Shown: positions 25,650 to 32,758 of the stretch, piece after piece | Position numbering within the stretch: the stretch's first letter is position 1 | Layout of the letters: every line of letters starts with the position of its first letter | Assembly (NCBI GenBank): GCA_023662875.1 | Contig: JAMPIG010000037.1 | Coordinates: 1 to 34,780 of the forward strand | DNA length: 34,780 nt | Direction of reading: 5' to 3' | Origin: Roseburia sp. | GTDB lineage: Bacteria > Bacillota > Clostridia > Lachnospirales > Lachnospiraceae | The notes under the pieces: generated by a model | Database searches by the model: none | What the model was told of the DNA's origin: nothing | Seen by the model: the letters and a program-made list of their open reading frames with translations, nothing else | Translations under genes and position numbers: made by a program

Positions 25650-27002
25650 ATGGAATATCTTACGTCAGCGGGGGAGATGTCGCTTCGGGATAAGCTGGAA
25701 ATCCTGACGGACGCGGCGAAATACGACGTGGCCTGTACCTCCAGCGGCGTGGAGCGGAGGGGCGCGGGGACGGGGATGGGCAACTGCGCTGCGGCGGGGA
25801 TCTGCCACAGCTTCAGCAGCGACGGGCGCTGTATTTCCCTGCTGAAGATTCTGCTGACCAACGAATGCGTCTACGACTGCAAATACTGCCAGAATCGCCG
25901 CAGCAACGACATTCCCAGGGCGACCTTTACGCCGGAGGAGATCTGTACGCTGACTATGGAATTTTACCGCAGGAATTATATCGAGGGGCTCTTTTTAAGC
26001 TCCGGGATTCTGGAAAATCCTTCCCGTACCATGGAGCTGATCTTCGGCACGGTTCTGTTACTGCGGAAGAAGTACGGGTTCAACGGGTATATTCACGTAA
26101 AGGCGATTCCCGGGGCGGATCCGGAGCTGATCCGGCGGACGGGCTTTCTGGCGGACAGGATGAGCGTCAATCTGGAGCTGCCTACGGCGGAGGGGCTGCG
26201 GAGCCTTGCGCCCAACAAGCACAGGAAGACGATCCTGTCGCCCATGCGCCTGATTCAGAACGGGATCGAGGCGAACCGGAACGAGCTGGCCCTGTACCGG
26301 AACGCCCCGCGGTTTGTGGCGGGAGGCCAGTCTACCCAAATGATTATCGGGGCCACGCCGGAGAGCGATTATCAGATCGTTCAGGTAGCGGAAAGCCTGT
26401 ATCAGAGGTTCGGGCTGAAGCGGGTATTTTATTCCGCCTTTGTCAATGTGACGGGGGACAGGGCGCTTCCGGCCCTGCCCGGCGGGCCTCCGCTGCTGCG
26501 GGAGCACAGGCTTTATCAGGCGGATTGGCTGCTGCGCTTTTACGGCTTTCAGGCGGGGGAGCTGCTGGACGAAAAGCGCCCGTTCTTTAATGTGCTGCTG
26601 GATCCAAAGGAGGATTGGGCGGTGCGGCATCTGGAGCAGTTCCCGGTGGAGATCAACCGCGCGCCGTTAGAAACCTTGCTGAGGGTTCCGGGGATCGGCG
26701 TCAAGAGCGCCCGGCGGATTGTGGCGGCCAGGAGAAGCGCCTGCCTGACCTTCGGGGATCTGAAGAAGATCGGGGTGACGCTGAAGCGGGCGGTCTATTT
26801 TATCACCTGCAGCGGCAGGATGATGTATCCGGTAAAGCTGGAGGAGGATTACATCGTCAGGAACCTGACGGAAGCCGGAGAGCGCATCCGCTTCGGAAGC
26901 GACGGGATGACTTACCGGCAGATGTCGCTTTTTGACGACGTACAGTTTACCCGGCCGCTCACGGAGGCGGAGCGGCTGGGGACGGCGGTCGGGAGCTTGT
27001 GA
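25650..27002 (+). CDS. Putative DNA modification/repair radical SAM protein (TIGR03916 type)
   Basis: This 450-residue protein matches the radical SAM family annotated as linked to uracil-DNA-glycosylase-like proteins. The DAAKYDVACTSSGVER start region is family-typical. C73, C77 and C80 in CVYDCKYC bind the 4Fe-4S cluster that activates S-adenosylmethionine. C49-type cysteines in GNCAAAGICHSF and C61 are further conserved-looking cysteines. Near residues 345-365 a helix-hairpin-helix (LLRVPGIGVKSARRIVAAR) suggests DNA contact. I chose the ATG at 25650 with GGAAGG 9 bp upstream; the longer in-frame start is outside the family core. The next gene, 12 bp downstream, is its usual partner. A DNA repair or modification role is the database-level proposal for the family; the reaction is unknown. 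Confidence 0.88.
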   Translation: MEYLTSAGEMSLRDKLEILTDAAKYDVACTSSGVERRGAGTGMGNCAAAGICHSFSSDGRCISLLKILLTNECVYDCKYCQNRRSNDIPRATFTPEEICTLTMEFYRRNYIEGLFLSSGILENPSRTMELIFGTVLLLRKKYGFNGYIHVKAIPGADPELIRRTGFLADRMSVNLELPTAEGLRSLAPNKHRKTILSPMRLIQNGIEANRNELALYRNAPRFVAGGQSTQMIIGATPESDYQIVQVAESLYQRFGLKRVFYSAFVNVTGDRALPALPGGPPLLREHRLYQADWLLRFYGFQAGELLDEKRPFFNVLLDPKEDWAVRHLEQFPVEINRAPLETLLRVPGIGVKSARRIVAARRSACLTFGDLKKIGVTLKRAVYFITCSGRMMYPVKLEEDYIVRNLTEAGERIRFGSDGMTYRQMSLFDDVQFTRPLTEAERLGTAVGSL

Positions 27003-27014
27003 AGGGAGTTGGAT

Positions 27015-27818
27015 ATGACGGTATATCGATGCGAGGATTCGCTGGAAGGGATTTTTACGGCGATCTATTTATCTTATGAAGAAAACAGGAGCGCGGAGGA
27101 CACTTGCCTTGCGCTGCATGACGATCCCCTGCTTTTTGCGGAGGATGTGGAGGTGAGGCCGGATCCGGACAGGGCGGTCAAGGTGATGCGCACCCTGAAG
27201 CGGCGGTTCGGGGAGGAGGATTATCTGTCGGTCTGCATGGCGCTGGCGTCGCCGGATCCGGAGAAGGCGCAGGCGGTTTACCGGACGGTTGTCCGGGGGC
27301 TGGACGAGAGGTGCGCCAGAGGGCATCTCTTCGATGGTCTGACGGACGACCATGTGCTGAAAACCTTCTCCCTGGCCAGAAGCGTAGGCAGGGAGATCGA
27401 CCATCTGAAAGGGTTTCTTCGCTTTCAGGAGCTGGAAAACGGTATCCTGTACGCCAAGATCGGCCCGAAGGGGAATGCGGTGACCTTTCTGATGCCTCAT
27501 TTCGCGGATCGGCTTCCGACGGAAAATTTTGTGATCCATGACGACGGGAGGGGGATTTTCGGGGTGCATCCGGCGGGGAAGCCCTGGTATCTGCTGTCCG
27601 GGGAGGAGGGGGAGCCGGAGCTTAAGCTGTCGGAGCAGGAGAGGCGGTATCGGGAGCTGTTCTGCCACTTCTGCAGGACGATTGCCATAAAGGAGAGGGA
27701 AAACAGGAAGCTGCAAAGGAATCTGCTGCCCCTTCGGTTTCAGGAGTATATGGTGGAATTCTCATGTAAAAATGATCGGGCGAAAAGAGTGTGCGGGAGT
27801 CGGAATTTGTTAAAATAG
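27015..27818 (+). CDS. DUF4130-containing partner of the radical SAM protein (TIGR03915 type, putative DNA repair)
   Basis: This 267-residue protein fits the TIGR03915/DUF4130 family, which is regularly encoded beside the TIGR03916 radical SAM protein and in some bacteria is fused to a uracil-DNA glycosylase-like domain. Recognisable segments are YRCEDSLEGIFTAIY at the start, RTLKRRFG, LARSVGREIDHLKGFLRFQEL, MPHFADRLPTENFVIHD and LPLRFQEYMVEF near the end. I chose the ATG at 27015 because GAAGGGAG lies 6 bp before it; a TTG two codons upstream is the alternative. The last 18 residues after the conserved end are extra. It is translationally close to the radical SAM gene. No catalytic residue can be named. 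Confidence 0.85.
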   Translation: MTVYRCEDSLEGIFTAIYLSYEENRSAEDTCLALHDDPLLFAEDVEVRPDPDRAVKVMRTLKRRFGEEDYLSVCMALASPDPEKAQAVYRTVVRGLDERCARGHLFDGLTDDHVLKTFSLARSVGREIDHLKGFLRFQELENGILYAKIGPKGNAVTFLMPHFADRLPTENFVIHDDGRGIFGVHPAGKPWYLLSGEEGEPELKLSEQERRYRELFCHFCRTIAIKERENRKLQRNLLPLRFQEYMVEFSCKNDRAKRVCGSRNLLK

Positions 27819-27889
27819 ACAAAAGATTTGCGAGGGCTGAAACGCTTATTGACAAAGTGGAGAAAACCCTGATTTTTCGGCAAAAACGC

Positions 27890-27917
27890 TTTACTTTTTC
27901 CGAATTTGGCATATAAT
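27890..27917 (+). promoter_or_regulatory. Promoter of the HPr-like gene
   Basis: A perfect TATAAT (27912-27917) lies 16 bp after TTTACT (27890-27895). The start would be near 27924, about 49 nt before the ATG. A TTGACA at 27849 has no matching -10 at the right distance. Confidence 0.55.
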
Positions 27918-27972
27918 ACTAAATTAAAGAAACCGAAAAGAAAACCACATATTGCAGAAAGGATGGTTGGAA

Positions 27973-28197
27973 ATGGTAAAGACAATTCGTATGACTCAGG
28001 ACGACGTTCAGCATTTTGTAGATGTTACTTCCAGGTGTGATTTTGACATCGACATTTCCTACAACAGGTATGTAGTAGATGCCAAGTCATTCTTAGGTGT
28101 GTACGGTCTGGATTTCGGGGTTCCGCTGACAGTATCCTACGACGGATATAATACGGCGCTGGAAGAGCTTTTAAAGAAACTCGCAATTGCATGTTAA
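27973..28197 (+). CDS. HPr-like protein lacking the PTS phosphorylation histidine
   Basis: This 74-residue protein aligns with HPr without gaps from the first helix onward at an offset of seven residues. FVDVTSRCDFDIDI matches the HPr FVQLANKF region. VDAKSFLGVYGLDF matches the NAKSIMGVMSL segment, so S39 lies where HPr has regulatory Ser46. The C-terminal ALEELLKKL is the last HPr helix. The active-site segment is replaced: T8 falls where His15 should be and D10 where Arg17 should be. It therefore cannot pass phosphate in the phosphotransferase system but could still be a target of HPr kinase, as in Bacillus Crh. GGATGG/AAAGGA precede the ATG. It is monocistronic, with its own promoter and a strong terminator. 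Function is inferred only. Confidence 0.75.
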   Translation: MVKTIRMTQDDVQHFVDVTSRCDFDIDISYNRYVVDAKSFLGVYGLDFGVPLTVSYDGYNTALEELLKKLAIAC

Positions 28198-28213
28198 TGT
28201 CAAAATGAAATTG

Positions 28214-28260
28214 ACTCCCTATGAAGGACAGAGCAGTATCTTCGTAGGGAGTTTTTTATT
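28214..28260 (+). terminator. Strong rho-independent terminator after the HPr-like gene
   Basis: A 13-bp stem (ACTCCCTATGAAG with CTTCGTAGGGAGT, one G-U pair) with a 13-nt loop is followed directly by TTTTTATT. It begins 16 bp after the stop codon. Confidence 0.9.
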
Positions 28261-28264
28261 CATG

Positions 28265-28299
28265 ACAATAGAATTTTCGCGGAGCGTAAATTCTATTGT
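28265..28299. repeat. Near-perfect 35-nt palindrome
   Basis: ACAATAGAATTT (28265-28276) is the exact inverted copy of AAATTCTATTGT (28288-28299). Inside the loop, after one T-T mismatch, CGC pairs with GCG around GGA, so 15 of 16 pairs form. It sits 4 bp after the terminator T-tract and 82 bp before the helicase start. There is no T-run after it, so it is not an ordinary terminator. Confidence 0.75.
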
Positions 28300-28381
28300 T
28301 TCCGTGAAGCGGAGTTGCCTGCTTTTTCGGAGAGCGATCGCTTCCGTTCGGAATTTCTGAAAAGAGCCGGGAAGACGCCGG

Positions 28382-31150
28382 GTGGGCGACAGAAAAGGCG
28401 ATGACGGAAGAGCGAAAAAAGCGGGCGACAGAGAAAAAACGGCGGAATCGGAAGAGCAGAAGGTGAGGAACGGGACGACGGGAAGAGAAGACCAAAAGCC
28501 AAGTGACAGGGAAAAGGCAGCCGGAACAGAGGGGCGGAAACCGTCCAGAGAAAATATCCGGGTTTCCGTCAGGGGACTCGTCGAGTTTGTGCTGCGCCAC
28601 GGGGATATTGACAAGAGGCATCAGGTGTCGCCGGAGGACGCCTGTCAGGAGGGCAGCCGGATCCATCGGATGATCCAGCGAAGGATGGGGGCCGACTATC
28701 AGTCGGAGGTATCGCTTAAGATCTCCTTCGAGGAAGAGGGCTATACGCTGACCGTAGAGGGCCGGGCGGACGGAATCCTTCGTCAGGAGGGAAAGGTTAT
28801 CATAGACGAGATCAAGGGAACCTACGCAGATCCGACCAGATGGAAGGAGCCGAAGCCCCTGCACCTGGCCCAGGCGAAATGCTACGCCTATATTTACGGC
28901 CTGCGGCAGGGTCTGGAGGAGGTTATCGTTCGGGTGACCTACTGTCATATCCCGACGGAGGAGCTGCGCTATTTCGATCAGGACTATTCCTTTGAGGAGC
29001 TGGAGCAGTGGTTCGGCGAGCTGACGGCGTCCTATCGGAAATGGGCGGATTATTCCTGGCGCTGGAAGCAGATCAGGCAGGACTCCATCCGTGGGCTGGC
29101 CTTTCCCTTTCCCTATCGGGAGGGTCAAAAAGAGCTGGCGGCCCAGGTATACCGGACAATCTATCATAAAAGAAAGCTTTTTCTGGAGGCACCTACCGGG
29201 GTAGGCAAGACAATCTCCACGATATACCCGGCGGTACAGGCGATGGGGCAGGGGATGGCGGAGAAGATCTTTTACCTGACGGCAAAGACCATCACCAGGA
29301 CGGTGGCGGATGAGACGCTGACGCTGCTTCGGGAGAAGGGACTCCGCTTTAAGAGCGTGATTCTGACGGCCAAGGAAAAGATCTGCTTTATGGAGGAGAC
29401 GGAGTGTATTCCGGAATATTGTCCTTATGCCAAGGGGCATTATGACCGCATCAATGACGCCATGTACGATCTTTTGACCTCCCGGGAGCGCTTCGGGCGG
29501 GAGGAGATCGAGGCCTGCGCTTTAAAGCACAGGGTCTGTCCCTTTGAGCTTTGTCTGGATATGAGTCTGTTCGCGGATGCGGTGATCTGCGACTACAATT
29601 ATCTCTTTGACCCGCATGTCTACCTGAAGCGCTTTTTCTCGGAGACTGCGGCGGGAGATTATGTCTTTCTGATCGACGAGGCGCATAACCTGCTGGATCG
29701 AGGTCGGGAGATGTACAGCGCGGTTCTGTATAAAGAGCAGTTCCTGGAGTTGAAAAAGACATTGAAGGAGACAATCCTGTCGGAAACCAAAAAGCCCGGA
29801 GAAATGCCTCAAATCACGATGAATTTGACGCGGATGTCGGAAAACGGGTTTTCGATAGGGCTGGACGGAGAGAAAATTGACCGGATCAGTACTGAACTGG
29901 AACCGGGGCAGGAAGAACCGAAAAAAAAGAAAAGAGCGGGAAGAAGCCGAGGGAGCAGCCTGCTGGTGCGGCAGGGCTACGCGGACAGGATGATCTATCA
30001 GGCGAAAGAATGCAACCGGCAGATGCTGGCGCTGAAAAGGGAATGTGAGCAGAGCCGCATCGTTCAGGAGATCGATGAATTCGTGCAGCCCCTGATGCGG
30101 CTGCAGGCGGTGCTGGACGATTATCTGGAGGAGCCGGAGGAGCATGTGCCGGCTGTGCGGGAGGAGCTTTTGGATTTCTATTTTGAGATCAGTCATTTCC
30201 TGGAGATCTATGAGCTGCTGGATCAGAATTACGTGAAATATACTCAGCTTTGCGATGACGGCGGCTTTTTTCTCAAGCTGTTTTGCGTGAATCCGGCGGA
30301 AAACCTGAAGCGATGTATGCAGCGGGGCAGGAGCAGTATCTTGTTTTCAGCGACGTTTCTGCCGATACAATATTATAAAAAGCTGCTGGGAGGGGAGGAG
30401 GAGGATTATGAGGTCTACGCTCAATCGGTCTTTCCTCCGGCCAGGAGACGGCTTTATATCGCGGACGATGTGACGAGCCGGTATACCCGGCGTTCCGACG
30501 AGGAGTTTTCCAATATCGCCGGATATATAGAGGAGATCGTGAAAAACCGCCACGGGAATTATATGGTGTTCTGTCCTTCCTACGCCTTTTTAAGGACGGT
30601 TTATGAGAAATATGAGGCGGCCTACGGAGGGGAAGACAGAGAGTGCCTGATACAGAGCGAATCCATGGGCGAGGAAGCCAGGGAGGCCTTCCTGGAGCGG
30701 TTTAGGGGGAATGCGGACTGTGACCTTCAGGCGGTGGTAAAGACGGAGATTCAGGAGCAGGAGCGGGTTCTGATCGGGTTTTGCGTGCTGGGAGGTATCT
30801 TCGGCGAAGGAATCGATCTGAAGAACGACAGCCTGATCGGGGCGATTATCGTGGGAACGGGCTTGCCTCAGGTCTGCTTTGAGCGGGAGATCCTGAAGAG
30901 CTTCTTTGAGGAGGACGGGGAGAACGGCTTCGACTATGCCTACCGGTATCCCGGTATGAATAAGGTACTCCAGGCTGCGGGGCGCGTCATCCGGACGGCG
31001 GAGGACATAGGGATCATCGCCCTTTTGGACGAGAGGTTTTTACAGTATGCTTACCGCCGGATGTTCCCGAGGGAGTGGACGGACTTTGAGACGGTCAGCG
31101 TCCGTACCGTGGCAAAGCGGGTGGAAAGATTCTGGGACGAGTGGCTGTGA
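28382..31150 (+). CDS. DinG/XPD-type iron-sulfur DNA helicase with N-terminal RecB-like nuclease domain
   Basis: From the GTG at 28382 the protein has 922 residues. Residues 1-58 are charged low-complexity sequence. Residues 59-200 form a PD-(D/E)XK nuclease: IRVSVRGLVEFVL, H95, D130 in GRAD, E143 and K145 in DEIKG, and Q164 in QAKCYAY. The superfamily 2 helicase follows, with Walker A APTGVGKT (270-277), candidate cluster cysteines C342, C347, C386 and C391, DEAH (432-435), and motif VI QAAGRVIRTAED near the end. Such enzymes unwind DNA 5' to 3' in repair or R-loop removal, and the nuclease could trim the product. The start is uncertain: homology begins near residue 58, GTG at 28463 is also possible, and neither start has a strong ribosome site. 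No cas genes are near. Confidence 0.85.
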   Translation: MGDRKGDDGRAKKAGDREKTAESEEQKVRNGTTGREDQKPSDREKAAGTEGRKPSRENIRVSVRGLVEFVLRHGDIDKRHQVSPEDACQEGSRIHRMIQRRMGADYQSEVSLKISFEEEGYTLTVEGRADGILRQEGKVIIDEIKGTYADPTRWKEPKPLHLAQAKCYAYIYGLRQGLEEVIVRVTYCHIPTEELRYFDQDYSFEELEQWFGELTASYRKWADYSWRWKQIRQDSIRGLAFPFPYREGQKELAAQVYRTIYHKRKLFLEAPTGVGKTISTIYPAVQAMGQGMAEKIFYLTAKTITRTVADETLTLLREKGLRFKSVILTAKEKICFMEETECIPEYCPYAKGHYDRINDAMYDLLTSRERFGREEIEACALKHRVCPFELCLDMSLFADAVICDYNYLFDPHVYLKRFFSETAAGDYVFLIDEAHNLLDRGREMYSAVLYKEQFLELKKTLKETILSETKKPGEMPQITMNLTRMSENGFSIGLDGEKIDRISTELEPGQEEPKKKKRAGRSRGSSLLVRQGYADRMIYQAKECNRQMLALKRECEQSRIVQEIDEFVQPLMRLQAVLDDYLEEPEEHVPAVREELLDFYFEISHFLEIYELLDQNYVKYTQLCDDGGFFLKLFCVNPAENLKRCMQRGRSSILFSATFLPIQYYKKLLGGEEEDYEVYAQSVFPPARRRLYIADDVTSRYTRRSDEEFSNIAGYIEEIVKNRHGNYMVFCPSYAFLRTVYEKYEAAYGGEDRECLIQSESMGEEAREAFLERFRGNADCDLQAVVKTEIQEQERVLIGFCVLGGIFGEGIDLKNDSLIGAIIVGTGLPQVCFEREILKSFFEEDGENGFDYAYRYPGMNKVLQAAGRVIRTAEDIGIIALLDERFLQYAYRRMFPREWTDFETVSVRTVAKRVERFWDEWL

Positions 31151-31155
31151 GGGAG

Positions 31156-31191
31156 ATGACACTGTGTAAAACTCAATATGACACCTGTGTA
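31156..31191 (+). repeat. Short direct repeat downstream of the helicase
   Basis: ATGACACTGTGTA (31156-31168) recurs as ATGACACCTGTGTA (31178-31191), differing by one inserted C. Each copy contains a dyad ACAC...GTGT. The 3' part of each copy overlaps a DnaA-box-like 9-mer. Confidence 0.5.
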
Positions 31192-31193
31192 TA

Positions 31194-31202
31194 TGTGGAT
31201 AA
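31194..31202 (-). promoter_or_regulatory. Perfect DnaA box
   Basis: TTATCCACA on the minus strand, inside the tandem series of related 9-mers. It abuts the preceding near-match box by one shared base. Confidence 0.65.
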
Positions 31203-31265
31203 CTCTGTGGATTTAGTGGATTTTTGGGGCAAAAATACCGAAAAAAAATGACAGTAAAGTTTATT

Positions 31266-31274
31266 TATCCACAG
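31266..31274 (+). promoter_or_regulatory. Perfect DnaA box
   Basis: TTATCCACA on the plus strand, 63 bp from the other perfect box and in opposite orientation, at the edge of the AT-rich stretch about 90 bp before the GH13 start. Confidence 0.65.
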
Positions 31275-31363
31275 GGATTCGAAAAAAAGAGATTCATTTA
31301 GTACTGAAGCAGTCAATAGAAAGAGTAGAAAAGAATAGAAGAGTACGAGAAGGAGAAAAAGCA

Positions 31364-32677
31364 ATGTGGGCATATGAAAGCGTATTTTATCAGATTTATC
31401 CCCTGGGGTTCTGCGGAGCTCCCTTTGAAAACGACGGCGTTTTAGAGCATCGGATCCGGAAGGTGCTGGACTGGATTCCGCATCTGAAAAGGCTGGGCGT
31501 AAACGCGGTCTATTTTTCGCCGGTGTTCGAGTCGGACACGCATGGCTATAACACGCGGGATTACCGGAAGATTGACGTTCGTCTGGGAACCAACGAGGAT
31601 TTTAAGGAGGTGTGCGACGCGCTGCACGAAAACGGGATCCGGGTGGTGCTGGACGGAGTGTTCAATCATGTGGGAAGAGGCTTCGGGCCTTTTCAGGATG
31701 TGCTGCGGAACCGGGAGAGTTCGCCCTACAAGGACTGGTTTTACCGGATTGCCTTCGACGGAAACTCCTGCTATAACGACGGCCTCTGGTACGAGGGCTG
31801 GGAGGGGAATTATGATCTGGTGAAGCTGAACCTGGGAAAGGAGGAGGTGGTGACCTGGCTCTTGGACAGCGTAAGCTTCTGGGTCAGGGAGTTCGGGATC
31901 GACGGGCTGCGGCTGGACGTGGCCTACAGCCTGAGCGAGGACTTTGTCAGGAGGCTGCGCCGCCACTGCGACGGCCTGAAGGAGGACTTTTTCCTGCTGG
32001 GAGAGATGCTGCACGGCGACTATAACCGGCTGATGAACGATTCCATGCTCCACTCGGCTACCAATTACGAGTGCTACAAGGGGTTGTTCAGCAGCTTTAA
32101 CAGTATGAACCTCTTTGAGATTGTCCATTCTCTGCTCCGTCAGTTTGGGCCGGAGAACTGGACGCTTTATAAGGGAAAGCATCTGTTGACCTTTGTGGAT
32201 AATCATGACGTGACCAGGGTGGCGAGTATTCTTTCCAATCCCCGCCATCTGCCCCTGATCTACGCGCTGGCCTTCGGGATGCCGGGAATCCCCTGCGTCT
32301 ATTATGGAAGCGAATGGGGCGAAAGGGCGGAGAAGAGACAGGGAGATCCGGCCCTGCGCCCGGCCTTTGACCGGCCGGTGTGGAACGAATTGACTGATTG
32401 GGTCGCGAAGCTGGCGGAGGCGAAGAAGTGCTCCGAGGCTTTAAATTACGGGGCGTTCCGCTCGGTTTTGCTGACGAACCGACAGTGTATCTTTGAGCGT
32501 AAGACGGAGCGGGAGCGAGTCCTCGTGGCGGTCAACGCGGATGAAAACGATTTTACGGCGCATTTCGACGCGGGCTGCGGCAGGGCGGTAGACCTGATTA
32601 CCGGCGAAGAACACGATTTCGGCGGGGGGAGTCTCCTGCCGGGATACAGCGCGTATTTCTGGAAATGCGAAAGATAG
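31364..32677 (+). CDS. GH13 alpha-amylase-family glycosidase
   Basis: This 437-residue cytoplasmic enzyme has a GH13 TIM barrel. The conserved regions are seen in order: DGVFNHVG (97-104), GLRLDVAY with nucleophile D185, LLGEMLHG with acid/base E214, and FVDNHDVTR with D282. A small C-terminal beta domain (RVLVAVNADE region) closes the protein. There is no signal peptide and no N-terminal extra domain, so it is a short form of the neopullulanase/cyclomaltodextrinase/oligo-glucosidase group that trims maltodextrin or glycogen fragments inside the cell. AGAAGGAG precedes the ATG. It follows the DnaA-box region and is not next to other starch genes, so specificity remains open. Confidence 0.88.
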   Translation: MWAYESVFYQIYPLGFCGAPFENDGVLEHRIRKVLDWIPHLKRLGVNAVYFSPVFESDTHGYNTRDYRKIDVRLGTNEDFKEVCDALHENGIRVVLDGVFNHVGRGFGPFQDVLRNRESSPYKDWFYRIAFDGNSCYNDGLWYEGWEGNYDLVKLNLGKEEVVTWLLDSVSFWVREFGIDGLRLDVAYSLSEDFVRRLRRHCDGLKEDFFLLGEMLHGDYNRLMNDSMLHSATNYECYKGLFSSFNSMNLFEIVHSLLRQFGPENWTLYKGKHLLTFVDNHDVTRVASILSNPRHLPLIYALAFGMPGIPCVYYGSEWGERAEKRQGDPALRPAFDRPVWNELTDWVAKLAEAKKCSEALNYGAFRSVLLTNRQCIFERKTERERVLVAVNADENDFTAHFDAGCGRAVDLITGEEHDFGGGSLLPGYSAYFWKCER

Positions 32678-32758
32678 AAGGAGCGGGAAGCCGGACGCGG
32701 CGGAGAAAATATACGAATACATTACGACTCATTGACAGTTTGACGGAGGTGAATGAAA

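Larger units (their letters stand above)
31163..31274. promoter_or_regulatory. Cluster of DnaA-box-like 9-mers
   Basis: Two 9-mers match TTATCCACA perfectly: 31194-31202 on the minus strand and 31266-31274 on the plus strand. Near matches on the minus strand are at 31163-31171 (TTTTACACA), 31186-31194 (ATATACACA), 31206-31214 (AAATCCACA) and 31215-31223 (AAATCCACT). The region between is AT-rich with A and T runs. Such a cluster could bind DnaA as a titration site, a secondary regulatory site or a transcription control element. No dnaA, dnaN or rpmH gene is near, so the main origin is not indicated. Confidence 0.6.

Noticed and set aside
25392-25650. T-box or SAM riboswitch upstream of asnA or the radical SAM gene
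   Set aside because: No T-box antiterminator sequence and no SAM-I core were found; only a simple long hairpin is visible.
27849-27854. Perfect TTGACA before the HPr-like gene
   Set aside because: There is no -10 box at 16-18 bp; the better promoter lies about 40 bp further downstream.
28334-28341. GCGATCGC octamer (HIP1-like)
   Set aside because: A single 8-bp palindrome is expected by chance and HIP1 is a cyanobacterial feature.
28401-28466. 21-codon ATG frame overlapping the helicase start
   Set aside because: AAAAGG is too close to the ATG, the peptide is only basic low-complexity sequence, and the frame conflicts with the helicase.
28382-28900. Cas4 nuclease
   Set aside because: The RecB-like motifs are shared by many nucleases, the C-terminal cysteine cluster of Cas4 is not seen, and there are no cas genes or arrays nearby.
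31163-31274. Chromosomal oriC
   Set aside because: DnaA boxes are present, but no dnaA, dnaN, rpmH or gyr genes flank the site, so the main origin is not supported.
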